Shown: in pieces, positions 39,482 to 48,318 of the stretch
How positions within the stretch are numbered: position 1 is the first letter of the stretch
Layout: the number at the start of each line of letters is the position of its first letter
Origin: Phenylobacterium sp.
GTDB taxonomy: Bacteria > Pseudomonadota > Alphaproteobacteria > Caulobacterales > Caulobacteraceae
DNA: 64,000 bases
Direction of reading: 5' to 3'
NCBI RefSeq assembly: GCF_013911965.1
Contig: NZ_JACESE010000001.1
Span: forward strand, 124,001 to 188,000
Notes under the pieces: model-generated
Told to the model about the DNA's origin: nothing
Database searches by the model: none
The model's input: the letters and a program-made list of their open reading frames with translations, nothing else
Position numbers and translations under genes: made by a program

Positions 39482-39569
39482 AAGCCTTGGCGCGGATTTC
39501 CCCACGATCGGCTCTCCCCTTCCGGCGAAAACGCTCTAGGTTGGCCGGGTTCGTTTCGGGGGTTCGTTC

Positions 39570-40577
39570 ATGAAGATCCTGCGCCATGTCGCCATCGCGC
39601 TCGCCGCTCTGGTCTGCGCCTGCTCGCCCCGCGAGGAGGCCGCCGATCCCGCCGCCGGCGCCGAGGGCCTGACAACCATCCGCTTCGCCACCGACTGGCG
39701 GGCGCAGGCCGAGCACGGCGGCTTCTATCAGGCGCTCGCCACGGGCGAGTACGAGAAGCGCGGCCTGAAGGTGGAGATCGTGCAGGGCGGGCCCGGCGTG
39801 AACGTGCCCCAGCTGCTCGCCTCCGGCGCCGTGGACATGGGCATGGGCTCCAACAGCTTCATCGTCCTGAACCTGGCCCAGGAGAAGGTCCCGGTGACCG
39901 CCGTCGCCGCCTTCATGCAGAAGGACCCCCAGGTCCTGATCGCCCATCCCGACCAGGGGATCGAGACCATCGCCGACCTGAAGGGCCATCCGATCCTGCT
40001 GTCCGACGCCTCGGTCACCGCCTTCTGGGTGTGGCTGAAGGCCAAGTACGGCTTCACCGACGATCAGGTGCGCAAGTACACCTTCAACTCGGCCCCCTTC
40101 CTGGCCGACAAGCGCGTGGCCCAGCAGGGCTATGTGACGTCGGAGCCCTACACCATCGAGAAGGAGGCGGGCTTCGCGCCGAAGGTCTTCCTGCTCGCCG
40201 ACTACGGCTATCCCGGCTACGCCACCATGGTGCTGGCGCGGAACCCGCTCATCGCCGAAAATCCCGAGGCCGTGCGCGCCTTCGTCGAGGCGACGGCCGC
40301 CGGCTGGCGCTCCTATCTTCACGGCGACGCCTCGGCCGCCGACGCCCTGATCCGGGCCGACAATCCGGAGATGAGCCAGGACGTGCTCGATCAGGCGCGG
40401 GAGAAGCTGAAGTCGTATGAGATCGTCGAGGGCGCCCATCCCGACCAGCTCGGCCTGATGACCGACGAACGCTGGGCGGAATTCTACCAGATGGCCCGCG
40501 ACCAGGGCGTCTATCCCGCCGACATGGACTATCGCAGCGCCTACACCCTGGACTTCGTCCAGCCGGCCCAACCCTAA
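39570..40577 (+). CDS. ABC importer substrate-binding lipoprotein (NMT1/THI5-like)
   Basis: 335 aa. Lipoprotein signal IALAALVCAC, with the lipobox cysteine near residue 18. The mature part has the NMT1/THI5 fold pattern: TIRFATDWRAQAEHGGFYQA near residue 35 and KVEIVQGGPGVNVPQLLASG near 67. Family members bind thiamine-pyrimidine precursors, taurine, riboflavin or similar. Start of a three-gene operon with an ATPase (17 bp) and permease (4-bp overlap). No TPP or FMN riboswitch is visible in the 88-bp leader, so a vitamin link is not supported and the substrate is open. Confidence 0.88.
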   Translation: MKILRHVAIALAALVCACSPREEAADPAAGAEGLTTIRFATDWRAQAEHGGFYQALATGEYEKRGLKVEIVQGGPGVNVPQLLASGAVDMGMGSNSFIVLNLAQEKVPVTAVAAFMQKDPQVLIAHPDQGIETIADLKGHPILLSDASVTAFWVWLKAKYGFTDDQVRKYTFNSAPFLADKRVAQQGYVTSEPYTIEKEAGFAPKVFLLADYGYPGYATMVLARNPLIAENPEAVRAFVEATAAGWRSYLHGDASAADALIRADNPEMSQDVLDQAREKLKSYEIVEGAHPDQLGLMTDERWAEFYQMARDQGVYPADMDYRSAYTLDFVQPAQP

Positions 40578-40594
40578 GGGACGCGACAGGGCCG

Positions 40595-41362
40595 ATGGAG
40601 TCCGCCACGGTCGCAGCCCTAGACGCGGTCGAGGTCGACTATCCGGCGCGCGGACGCGCGCTCGGACCGTTCAGCCTTTCGCTCGCGGCCGGAGAGATCA
40701 CCGCCATCGTCGGGCCGTCCGGCTGCGGCAAGTCGACGGCTCTGCGCCTGCTGGCCGGACTGGAGCAGCCGACACGCGGCGCGGTGCGCCGCACCCCCGG
40801 CCGCGGCGAGACCGCGGTGGTCTTCCAGGCGCCGACCCTGGCGCCGTGGCTGAGCGCCCGGGCCAATGTCGCCCTGCCGCTGGAACTGGAGGGCGTCGCC
40901 CGTCGCGAGGCGCAGCGGCGCGCCGAAGCCGCCCTCGCCCGGGTCGGGCTTGGCGCCGCAGCGCGGGCGAGACCGGCGCAGCTCTCCGGCGGCATGGCCA
41001 TGCGCGTCTCCCTCGCCCGCGCCCTGGTCACGGAGCCGCGCCTTCTGCTGCTGGACGAACCCTTCGCCGCCCTGGACGAGATCACCCGCCGGGCGCTCGC
41101 CGACGACGTGCTGAGACTGTGGGCCGAGTTGAAGCCGGCCATCGTCTTCGTCACCCACAGCGTCGAGGAGGCCGTCTACATGGCCAGCCGCGTGGTGGTG
41201 ATGAGCGCCGGCCCCGGCCGCACCGCCGGCGAACTGACGGTCTCGGGCGAGACGCCCCGCCCCGAGGGTTTCCGAACGACCGCAGGCTTCCGGGCCACGG
41301 TGGAGGCGGTCTCGACCGTGCTGGCCTCAGCCATGCATGCGCCCCAGGAGCCTGCGGCGTGA
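40595..41362 (+). CDS. ABC importer ATPase (nitrate/taurine/thiamine-precursor type)
   Basis: 255 aa. Walker A is GPSGCGKSTALRLL near residue 37. The Q-loop is VVFQAPTLAPWLSA, the signature LSGGMAMRVSLARALV, Walker B LLLLDEPFAALDE, and the H-loop VFVTHSVEEAVYMA. This is the TauB/SsuB/ThiZ class. It couples ATP hydrolysis to transport by the adjacent permease, whose GTG start overlaps this stop by 4 bp (GTGA). Confidence 0.94.
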   Translation: MESATVAALDAVEVDYPARGRALGPFSLSLAAGEITAIVGPSGCGKSTALRLLAGLEQPTRGAVRRTPGRGETAVVFQAPTLAPWLSARANVALPLELEGVARREAQRRAEAALARVGLGAAARARPAQLSGGMAMRVSLARALVTEPRLLLLDEPFAALDEITRRALADDVLRLWAELKPAIVFVTHSVEEAVYMASRVVVMSAGPGRTAGELTVSGETPRPEGFRTTAGFRATVEAVSTVLASAMHAPQEPAA

Positions 41363-42126
41363 GACGCGTGGTCGACCTGCTCGCGCCCGTTCTCCTGCTG
41401 GCCCTCCTGTTCGGCGCCTGGGAGGCCGCCTGCCGGATCCTGGCCGTGCCGAGCTATTTTCTGCCGCCGCCCTCGGAGGTCGCCGCCGCCGTCGTCGCCG
41501 ACGCCGACAGCCTGCTGGCCTCGGCCTGGAACACGCTGTTCATGGCGCTCGTCGCCCTGCTGATCGCGAGCCTGGCGGCCCAGGTCCTGGCCCTCGCCGT
41601 GGCGCTGAGCCCGATCCTGGAACGGGCGGTCAAACCCCTGGCCGTGGTGCTGCAGGTGACGCCGGTGGTGGCCATCGCGCCCCTGGTGGTGATCTGGGCC
41701 GGCATCGATCATCCGGAACGGGCCATCGTCGCGCTGGCCGCCGTCGTCGCCTTCTTCCCGATCTTCTCCGGGGCGGTGACCGGGCTGAAGGCGGCCGATC
41801 CCGACCTGGAACGGCTCTTCGACCTCTATGGAGCCGGCCGCGTCCAGCGGCTGGCGCGCCTGCGCCTGCCCTCCGCCGTTCCCTTCCTGCTGGAGGGCCA
41901 CAAGGTGGCGGCGGGCCTCGCCCTGATCGGAGCCGTGGTGGCCGAGTTCGTCGCCGGTTCGGGCGGCGCCCAGGGGCTGGCCTGGCGGATTCTGGAAGCG
42001 GGCAACCGGCTGCAGACGGCCCGGATGTTCGCGGCCCTGGTGGTGCTGGGCGTCATGGGCGCGATCCTCTACGCCCTGCTGGCGCGGCTGGAGCGCTTCG
42101 GCCTTCGCTGGTGGCGCGGACGTTAG
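41359..42126 (+). CDS. ABC importer permease (BPD inner membrane component)
   Basis: 255 aa from a GTG at 41359. Six transmembrane helices are visible, starting VVDLLAPVLLLALLFGAWEA. The EAA loop that contacts the ATPase is represented by LFDLYGAGRVQRLARLRLPS, followed by AVPFLLEGHKVAAGLALIGA. This matches the TauC/SsuC/ThiX class. It forms one importer with the two genes before it. Confidence 0.93.
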   Translation: MRRVVDLLAPVLLLALLFGAWEAACRILAVPSYFLPPPSEVAAAVVADADSLLASAWNTLFMALVALLIASLAAQVLALAVALSPILERAVKPLAVVLQVTPVVAIAPLVVIWAGIDHPERAIVALAAVVAFFPIFSGAVTGLKAADPDLERLFDLYGAGRVQRLARLRLPSAVPFLLEGHKVAAGLALIGAVVAEFVAGSGGAQGLAWRILEAGNRLQTARMFAALVVLGVMGAILYALLARLERFGLRWWRGR

Positions 42127-42161
42127 GCCAGGGTTAAGCGGCCAGACCTAATCATTCGGCC

Positions 42162-42845
42162 ATGCGTAAGCTCAGCCTGGCCGTCCTGATTCTCGCCGCC
42201 GCGCCCGCCGCGCAGGCGCACGCCCAGGTGGTGCAGGACCGCTACGGCCCGCCGCCGGCCCATCAGCTTGCTCCCACGGGCCCCGAGGGAGCGCCCCAGG
42301 CCGCCGCCTATGGCGGGACGATGCTGGGCTGGGCGAACAAGCGCTCGCCTCGCGCCGAGACCGCGACGGCGGCCGCCGCGCCGCAACGCCCCCAGGCCCT
42401 GGCGCTCGCCCACCAGTTCGCCAGGCCGGCGTCGTCGCCGCCGACGCCGCCGACGGCTCAGCCGCTGACGTCACAGGCCCCGTCACAGCCGCCCCGCGCC
42501 GCCGCCGCGCCCGCGGTTCAGCCGGGTTATGAGCCGGTGGGCCGAGCCGAAATCGCCCCCGCGACCCCCGCCCTGCTCGGCGGTCCGCCGGCCGCCTGGG
42601 CGGGGCCGTACAGGCTCTGGGGCAGCGGGGCGGCCGCACCGTCGGCGCAGCAGATGGCGCAGGCGGCCCCGGCCGGCGGCGGGCGGACCCACCTCTATTC
42701 GGTGCATCGACCTTACGGCCTGACTCCGGACGCCATTCCCGCTCCGCCCGCGGGGGACCGCTATATCCTGGTCGGGCCGCCCGATGCGCCAGCCCCTTCC
42801 GAGGAGGCCGCGGACGACGCCGAGGGCCTCGACCGCCAGTTCTGA
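42162..42845 (+). CDS. Secreted Pro/Ala-rich hypothetical protein
   Basis: 227 aa. The signal peptide is residues 1-22, with predicted cleavage after Ala-His-Ala. The mature protein is low-complexity, rich in Pro, Ala and Gln, with short conserved-looking ends (VVQDRYGPPPAHQL; HLYSVHRPYGLTPDAIP). I do not recognise a domain. The stop lies 8 bp before the DUF2336 gene, so the two are likely co-transcribed. The C-terminal third is more ordered than the middle and may hold the function. Confidence 0.65.
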   Translation: MRKLSLAVLILAAAPAAQAHAQVVQDRYGPPPAHQLAPTGPEGAPQAAAYGGTMLGWANKRSPRAETATAAAAPQRPQALALAHQFARPASSPPTPPTAQPLTSQAPSQPPRAAAAPAVQPGYEPVGRAEIAPATPALLGGPPAAWAGPYRLWGSGAAAPSAQQMAQAAPAGGGRTHLYSVHRPYGLTPDAIPAPPAGDRYILVGPPDAPAPSEEAADDAEGLDRQF

Positions 42846-42853
42846 GACGCTCC

Positions 42854-43951
42854 ATGGAACGGACCAAGATCCACGACCTGATCGCGCTCGCGAGCGAGCC
42901 CTCGAGCGAGCGGCGGCGCGAACTGCTGCGCAGCGTCACCGACCTGTTCTTCACCGGCGAGGGCGGCCGCGCGCCGAAGGAGATGTCGCTCTTCGACGAC
43001 GTGATGAGCCAACTGGCGAGCGAGATGGAGGAGGCTGTCCGGGCCGAACTGGCCGGCCAGATCGCCGAGACCGCCGAGCCGCCCCGCGGGCTGCTGCGCG
43101 ATCTGGCCCGCGACCGGTCGATCGCCGTCGCCGAAAAGGTCCTCACCCGGTCCGAGGCCCTGACGGACGACGACCTGCTGGCGGTCGCCCACACGCGCGG
43201 TCAGGCGCATCTGCGCGCCATCAGCCAGCGCGCCACCGTCTCGGCGGCCGTGTCCGAGGCCATCGTCGAACGCGGCGACGACCAGACGCTCGGCGTCCTG
43301 CTCCGCAACGACGGGGCCGAGCTGTCGCGCGAGTCCCACGAGCGGGCCATCGACCGGGCCATGGCCAACGCCGAACTGCACGCCGCCGTGGTGTCGCGCC
43401 GCACCGTTCCGGTGGACCTGCTGAACGAGATGTACTTCGTGGTCGAGGCGCGGCTGCGCGACCAGATCCGCGAACGCAACGCCGAGGTGGATCCCGCCGC
43501 CCTGGAGGCCGCGCTCGCCGCCGGCCGCAAGAGCGTCGCCGCCCGCGACGGCGCCCTGCCCCCGGACTATGACGAGGCCGAGCGGGCCGTCCGCCTGCTG
43601 AAGCTGCGCAACGGCATCACGCCGCCGGTGCTGGCCGCCTTCCTGCGCAATCGCGAGACCACCAAGTTCCTGGTGGCGCTGAGTGAGATGGCCGACATCG
43701 ATTTCGGCACCGCCCGCAAGATCCTCGAGCGCCGCGACCTCGACGCCCTGTCGATCGTCTGCAAGGCCGCCGGCTTCGAGCGTTCGCTCTATCTGACCTT
43801 CGCCCTGCTGATCCTCGACCGCGAAGCCAACGCCATGGGCCGCGCAAAGGAATATGGCGAACTCTACGAGTCCATCCCGCGCGAGGCCGCCCAGCGGACC
43901 ATCCGCTTCTGGCGAATCCGCCGCCAGACCGGCGACGTCGCCGCGGCCTAG
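42854..43951 (+). CDS. DUF2336 protein
   Basis: 365 aa. The N-terminal DUF2336 signature is clear: LIALASEPSSERRRELLRSV, then TDLFF and a 60-residue acidic helix pair. HEAT-like helical repeats follow, with the family segment LARDRSIAVAEKVLTRSEAL near residue 80. It is cytoplasmic and mostly alpha-helical, an alphaproteobacterial family of unknown function, probably a scaffold. A second DUF2336 paralogue lies at 57393-58613. It follows the secreted Pro-rich gene by 8 bp and overlaps the stop of the TonB_C-like gene by 4 bp, tail to tail. Confidence 0.85.
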   Translation: MERTKIHDLIALASEPSSERRRELLRSVTDLFFTGEGGRAPKEMSLFDDVMSQLASEMEEAVRAELAGQIAETAEPPRGLLRDLARDRSIAVAEKVLTRSEALTDDDLLAVAHTRGQAHLRAISQRATVSAAVSEAIVERGDDQTLGVLLRNDGAELSRESHERAIDRAMANAELHAAVVSRRTVPVDLLNEMYFVVEARLRDQIRERNAEVDPAALEAALAAGRKSVAARDGALPPDYDEAERAVRLLKLRNGITPPVLAAFLRNRETTKFLVALSEMADIDFGTARKILERRDLDALSIVCKAAGFERSLYLTFALLILDREANAMGRAKEYGELYESIPREAAQRTIRFWRIRRQTGDVAAA

Positions 43952-45027
43952 GGGGCGGCGGGGGGCGCGGCGGGGGGCGCCTCCGCCGTCGGGTTCTGGT
44001 AGCGCAGCGGAATCGTGATCCGGCCGCCCACGGTCGGCAGGCCTTCCATCGTCCAGACCGACATCCGGAAGCCGGGCGTCAGCGAAAGGGCCGCAGGGCC
44101 GAAGCCGTAGCCTGCCGGGTCCTCGGAAGCGACGCGACAGTCCTCCACAGTTCCGCCCTCGCCCACCCGGCAATCCATTATCACACGCCCTGAAGCGACT
44201 CCGGCGACCTGCGCCGCGGCCGGAAAGGCCCCGGCCATGGAGGCCGCGGACGGCAATGCGGTCCAGGTCGGCCGGCCGGTGACGCGGGCTTCGCCATCGA
44301 GCATCAGGGGATCGAAGGTGACCATGTACTGGGTTTCCAAGGCTTCCAGGTCCAGCTCGCTACCTGGCGCCAGGGGGGCGATCTCGAAGTCTTCGGAAAG
44401 GCTGCGCGCGGCGCGGGCGAAGCCGAAGCCCCGCGGCTCCTCGTTGATCGTCTGGCAAGTCTTCAGCCGCCGATCCGCATCGATCCGGCACTTCACCGTC
44501 GCCGAGCCGCCGACGCGGCGGGTCGCAGCCTTCTCCGGATAGACCGCGACGGCTTCAGCGTAGGTGGGCGCCTCCGTCCAGGTCGGCTGGCCGATAAAGT
44601 AGCGCGACACCGGGGGCGGAACACGCGCATAGCGTCCGCTCATGCCCCGCTCGAGGCCGGTGAAGTCGAATGGGATGTGGGTGCGGCTGACGACGGGTTC
44701 GCCGTTCTTCGTGCCCGGCTTCATCAGCAACTGCGGGGTCAGGGCGATGGCCGCGGCGCCGAAGCCCATCCCGGCGGGCGTCTCGGACTCCACCGCGCAG
44801 TCGAAGAGGGCGCCCTGCCGGCTGACCAGGCAGACGAGCGTCGCGCGTCCACCCACGCCCTTTCGTATCGCTTCGGCCGGCGCGACGGCGTGCAGGTCCT
44901 GAGGCGTGGGCATCCGCAGCCAGTCGGGGAGCGTGTCCAATTCGGCGTCGGGAGTCACCGATTGGCGGGCCTGCGCCCCTCCGGCGGCCAGCAGAAGCGC
45001 GCAGAGAATCAAGCCGGTCCGAGTCAT
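43948..45027 (-). CDS. Exported protein with three TonB_C-like repeats
   Basis: 359 aa from ATG 45027, which has a G-run just upstream (GTG 45039 is an alternative). The signal peptide is residues 1-21. Three homologous units follow, each with a paired cysteine (C-x9-10-C) and a Gly-Phe/Tyr-Gly-Phe-x-x-Ala-Ala motif. The units centre on TLVCLVSRQGALFDC (about 65), TVKCRIDADRRLKTC (about 180) and VIMDCRVGEGGTVEDC (about 290). The pattern matches TonB C-terminal domains. It has no N-terminal membrane anchor of the TonB type and no Pro-rich spacer. It is probably a periplasmic protein rather than a TonB energy transducer. Confidence 0.75.
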   Translation of the reverse strand: MTRTGLILCALLLAAGGAQARQSVTPDAELDTLPDWLRMPTPQDLHAVAPAEAIRKGVGGRATLVCLVSRQGALFDCAVESETPAGMGFGAAAIALTPQLLMKPGTKNGEPVVSRTHIPFDFTGLERGMSGRYARVPPPVSRYFIGQPTWTEAPTYAEAVAVYPEKAATRRVGGSATVKCRIDADRRLKTCQTINEEPRGFGFARAARSLSEDFEIAPLAPGSELDLEALETQYMVTFDPLMLDGEARVTGRPTWTALPSAASMAGAFPAAAQVAGVASGRVIMDCRVGEGGTVEDCRVASEDPAGYGFGPAALSLTPGFRMSVWTMEGLPTVGGRITIPLRYQNPTAEAPPAAPPAAP

Positions 45028-45099
45028 GTTCCCCCCCACGCGATCAGGGAGTTTCTACCAGCGCGCGCTCACTTCTAGAACCACCATTTGAGGTGGCGA

Positions 45100-46500
45100 T
45101 CACACCGCGTCGCGCGGGACGACGCGCAGGCGCAGGCGCTCCATGGCCTCGATGGCGATCAGGCTGAAGGAGCGCAGGCCCTGTTCGGCGAAGACGTCGA
45201 GGGCGGCCTGCAGCGCCAGAGCCGCCGAGGCGCGCTCGCCGCGATCCTTGCCGGTAATGTCCAGCCGCGCCTCGTAGATGCGGGCGAGGTTGACCTGGGC
45301 CAGCGCCCAGGTGACGGGGTCGGCCCCGGCGCGACGACGGGACAGTTCGATCTTGAAGGCCGCTTCGGCCGCATCGAGCACGGCCAGGTCGCCGGAGAGC
45401 TCGGCGGCCCGCGCCAGGCAGAGCGCGCGGCCGTTGGACGCCTCGGCGCGCAGGGCCAGGGTCGGCGCCTCGGCCAGGACCAGCCCGGCGCGCTCATAGC
45501 AGGTGACGGCCTGCTCGTAGGCGCGCTCGCCGCACGTGGCCTCCCCAAGGGTCTGAAGCGAGAAGCCGAGCGTGGCCTGGATCCGCGCCCAGTCGAGGGG
45601 GCTATGGTCGCGCGACAGGTCGTCCAGCACGTCGGCCAGGCGGGTGACGGACTCCAGGATGGCCTCGACGTCGCCGTCCACCTCGCCGATCAGGGCCAGG
45701 ATGTGGCCGCGCAGGGCGGCGGCGCGGGCGTGGGCCAGCGGCTCATAGGCGCCGTCCAGGCCGTCGGCCACGTCGGCGGCCTCGTCGAGCGCCATGCGCA
45801 GCAGGTCCGCGTCCTTGAGGCGGGCGCCCCATCCGGCCAGCAGGTCGGCGCGCAGGGTGCGGGCCTCGGCGATCAGCAGGTGGGCGGCCGAACAGCGGCG
45901 GGTCAGGGCCTTCAGCGCCGCAATCGGAGCGGCGAAGCGGGCGGCGGTGACGCGCGCAGCCTGGGCGTCGCCGAGGCTCATGCGGCGGCGGCCCTCGATG
46001 AGGGCGAGGCCGACCTCGGCCAGGGGCGCGGCCAGGCCGCCGCGGGCGGCTTCGCGGGCCTCGCGGAAGGCGATCTCGGCGGCGGCGTTCAGGCCCTCGT
46101 CGCCGAACAGCTCGGCGCCCAGGAGGGCGCAGTAGGCCTGTTCGCAGCGGGCCCGGGCCCAGCCGTCGGGGCGGCGGTTGCGGTCGAAGGCCTCGGCGGC
46201 GGCTTCGGCCTGGGCGGCGGCCTTGCGCAGGGTCGTGGCGTCGCCGGAGCGGCGGGCGACCTCGCGCCAGACGATGGCCGCCTCGAGCCGGCGCTGCGGC
46301 TTGTCCTTGGCGCTGATCCGGCCGGCGGCCACATCGGCGGCCCGGCCTTCGTTGCGCAGCAGCGAGAGGTCGAGCAGTTCGAGCAGGGCCGCGTCGCCGC
46401 CCGCCAGGCCGTCACGGGTGGGACGCCAGGCGCCCTGCCCCCCGAAGATGCGCTTCAGCTCCCGGCCGAACTCGAACATGAACTGGAACTCCGTGCCCAT
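45100..46500 (-). CDS. TPR-like helical protein with CtrA box upstream
   Basis: 466 aa. It starts with a short conserved-looking N-terminus (MGTEFQFMFEFGRELKRIFGG). The remainder is antiparallel helices with TPR-like spacing, for example AAIVWREVARRSGDATTLRK and GERAYEQAVTCYERAGLVL. There is no signal peptide or membrane helix. I do not recognise a named family; a protein-interaction scaffold is most likely. The promoter region has a perfect TTAA-N7-TTAAC CtrA box 68-84 bp upstream, suggesting cell-cycle control. The final 60 residues (LDVFAEQGLRSFSLIAIEA) look like a capping helix pair. Confidence 0.75.
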   Translation of the reverse strand: MGTEFQFMFEFGRELKRIFGGQGAWRPTRDGLAGGDAALLELLDLSLLRNEGRAADVAAGRISAKDKPQRRLEAAIVWREVARRSGDATTLRKAAAQAEAAAEAFDRNRRPDGWARARCEQAYCALLGAELFGDEGLNAAAEIAFREAREAARGGLAAPLAEVGLALIEGRRRMSLGDAQAARVTAARFAAPIAALKALTRRCSAAHLLIAEARTLRADLLAGWGARLKDADLLRMALDEAADVADGLDGAYEPLAHARAAALRGHILALIGEVDGDVEAILESVTRLADVLDDLSRDHSPLDWARIQATLGFSLQTLGEATCGERAYEQAVTCYERAGLVLAEAPTLALRAEASNGRALCLARAAELSGDLAVLDAAEAAFKIELSRRRAGADPVTWALAQVNLARIYEARLDITGKDRGERASAALALQAALDVFAEQGLRSFSLIAIEAMERLRLRVVPRDAV

Positions 46501-46567
46501 CAGAGTCCCGCGACGGGACGACCGTCACGGGTGCATGCCCGACAGAGCAAAGCCGGAGCCGCCGGCT

Positions 46568-46583
46568 TTAACAAGTCATTAAC
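46568..46583. promoter_or_regulatory. CtrA binding site TTAA-N7-TTAAC
   Basis: TTAACAAGTCATTAAC at 46568-46583 matches the full Caulobacter CtrA consensus exactly. It lies 68-84 bp before the TPR-like gene starting at 46500. It lies after the 3' end of the rsuA-like gene, so the TPR-like gene is the only clear target. Confidence 0.65.
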
Positions 46584-46666
46584 TCTTGAACATGGTTAAC
46601 GGAACCTTTCGTCGCACCAGTAAAGCGCGCCGAGCCGCCGGATCTTTTCTCAACAACGGCGGAGGC

Positions 46667-47410
46667 TTACGCCTCGGATTCGGCGAAGATGGCGGCCTGT
46701 TCGTCGGGCGTGAGAATTCTCCACTCGCCCGGCGCGAGAGCGTCCGGCAGGTCCAGTCGCCCCACGCGGTCGCGGTGCAGGGCCTCCACGTGGTTGCCCA
46801 CGGCGGCGAACATGCGGCGCACCTGGTGGTAGCGGCCCTCGATGATGGTCAGCCTCGCCCGACGCTCGCCCAGGACCTCCAGAACGGCTGGCGCCAGGGG
46901 ATCGGTCTCGCCTTCCAGCATCAGCTCGCCCGCGGCGAAGACGGCCGCCTCATCGCCGCGCAGCGGCCGGGCGAGCTCGGCCACGTAGCGCTTGGCCACA
47001 TGGCTGCGCGGCGAGATCACCCGATGCAGGAAGGGACCGTCGTCGGTGATGAGCAACAGGCCCGAGGTGTCGAGGTCGAGGCGCCCGACCGTGGACAGCG
47101 CCGGCATCCGCGCCCGCCACCGCCGCGGCAGAAGCTCGTAGACGCTGCGCCCGGGCTCGCGGTGGGAGCAGACCACGCCCAGCGGCTTGTGCATCAGAAG
47201 GGTCAGCGGGGCCGGCGGATCGACGGGCGCACCGCCGATGGTCAGGCGCTGCGGCAGCTCGGCCGAGATCGGCACCTTGTAACCGGTGTCCTTGATCGCC
47301 TGCCCGTCGAACACGATGGCGCCCGTCCGGGCGAGAGCCTGCACCTCCTTGCGCGAGCCGTAGCCGAGATTGGCCAGCAGCCGGTCGAGGCGGGCCATGG
47401 GCGGCTTCAT
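46667..47410 (-). CDS. RsuA/RluB-family pseudouridine synthase
   Basis: 247 aa. An S4 RNA-binding domain begins RLDRLLANLGYGSRKEVQ (residues 7-60). The catalytic domain carries GRLDLDTSGLLLITDDG with catalytic Asp112, HKPLGVVCSH and GRYHQVRRMFAAVGNHV. It isomerises uridine in rRNA; RsuA modifies 16S rRNA U516 in E. coli. Its length (231 in E. coli RsuA) favours RsuA over RluB or RluE. It overlaps the upstream methyltransferase gene by 4 bp (ATGA), so both act on 16S rRNA in one unit. Confidence 0.9.
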   Translation of the reverse strand: MKPPMARLDRLLANLGYGSRKEVQALARTGAIVFDGQAIKDTGYKVPISAELPQRLTIGGAPVDPPAPLTLLMHKPLGVVCSHREPGRSVYELLPRRWRARMPALSTVGRLDLDTSGLLLITDDGPFLHRVISPRSHVAKRYVAELARPLRGDEAAVFAAGELMLEGETDPLAPAVLEVLGERRARLTIIEGRYHQVRRMFAAVGNHVEALHRDRVGRLDLPDALAPGEWRILTPDEQAAIFAESEA

Positions 47411-48312
47411 CGCCTAGCCTCGTGGACCTTGTAGCCGCCGGTCTCGGCCAACAGGGCCACCTTGCCGAAAGCCTCCCGCAACGGCGCCTCGTAGGGCAGG
47501 TGGCGGTTGGCGACCATCAGCAGGCGTCCGCCAGGCTTCAGCGCCCGGGCCGCCGCGGCGATGAAGGCCGCGCCCAGGCTGCGGTCCTCGGCCCCGCCGT
47601 CGTGGAAGGGCGGGTTCATGACCACGAAGTCGAGATCGGCCAGGTCCGTGCCGCCGCGGACATCGGCCCACAGGAAGCGGGCGCGGGGATCGTCCACGTT
47701 GCGCCGCGCGCAGTCGACGGCGCGACGGTCGATGTCGACGAGGGCGAGCTCGGCGACGTCCTTCGAGGCTAGCACCGCGCGGGCCAGCACCCCCAGGCCG
47801 CAGCCGAGATCGGCGCCGCGCCCTTCCAGCGGCGGCAGGTGGTCGAGCAGCAGGGCCGACCCCGGGTCGACCCTGTCCCAGGCGAACACGCCCGGCTGAG
47901 TCCAGAGGCCAAGCGTCTTCGACAGACGCGGCGCGCCGGCGGCGATGGCGTCGTCCAGGCCGCGGAGCTCGGCCGGACGGACGGCGTGGCAGATGCGATG
48001 GTGGCGACGGCCGCTCTCGGCGACCTCGAGGCCGAACGCCGCGAGCTCCTTGCCCAGGCGCGATCCGCCCTTGTCCTTGGGCGCCAGCGCCAGCAGGTCC
48101 CCGCCGGGCTTCAGCGCCCGCAGGGCCTGGGCGAGCACGTAGCGCCGCTCCGCCACGCCCGGCGGCGCCAGCAGGGTCGCAGCGTCGAGGCCGCCGTCGG
48201 ACAGGTCCTCCAGCGCCTGCGAGCCCGGGATCAGGGGCGAGACCTGGACCGCATCGGCCGGGGTCGGCGCGAGTTCCCGCGGCGGGCGCCCATAGAGGCC
48301 GTGGCCGCCCAT
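47407..48312 (-). CDS. RsmC/RlmG-type class I rRNA methyltransferase
   Basis: 301 aa. SAM-binding motif I is GADLGCGLGVLARAVL near residue 170. The catalytic NPPFHDG motif near 230 is the N-P-P-[FY] signature of N-methyltransferases acting on guanine. RsmC methylates 16S rRNA G1207 (N2). The N-terminal half lacks a clear SAM motif, as in the duplicated RsmC/RlmG fold. It is the first gene of a tight pair with the RsuA-like gene, supporting a joint 16S rRNA modification role. RsmC versus RlmG cannot be fully separated by eye. Confidence 0.88.
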   Translation of the reverse strand: MGGHGLYGRPPRELAPTPADAVQVSPLIPGSQALEDLSDGGLDAATLLAPPGVAERRYVLAQALRALKPGGDLLALAPKDKGGSRLGKELAAFGLEVAESGRRHHRICHAVRPAELRGLDDAIAAGAPRLSKTLGLWTQPGVFAWDRVDPGSALLLDHLPPLEGRGADLGCGLGVLARAVLASKDVAELALVDIDRRAVDCARRNVDDPRARFLWADVRGGTDLADLDFVVMNPPFHDGGAEDRSLGAAFIAAAARALKPGGRLLMVANRHLPYEAPLREAFGKVALLAETGGYKVHEARR

Positions 48313-48318
48313 GCGCCC

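Noticed and set aside
39482-39569. Thiamine or FMN riboswitch before the ABC importer
   Set aside because: The 88-bp leader has no CTGAGA-type or RFN-type core and is too short for a full aptamer.
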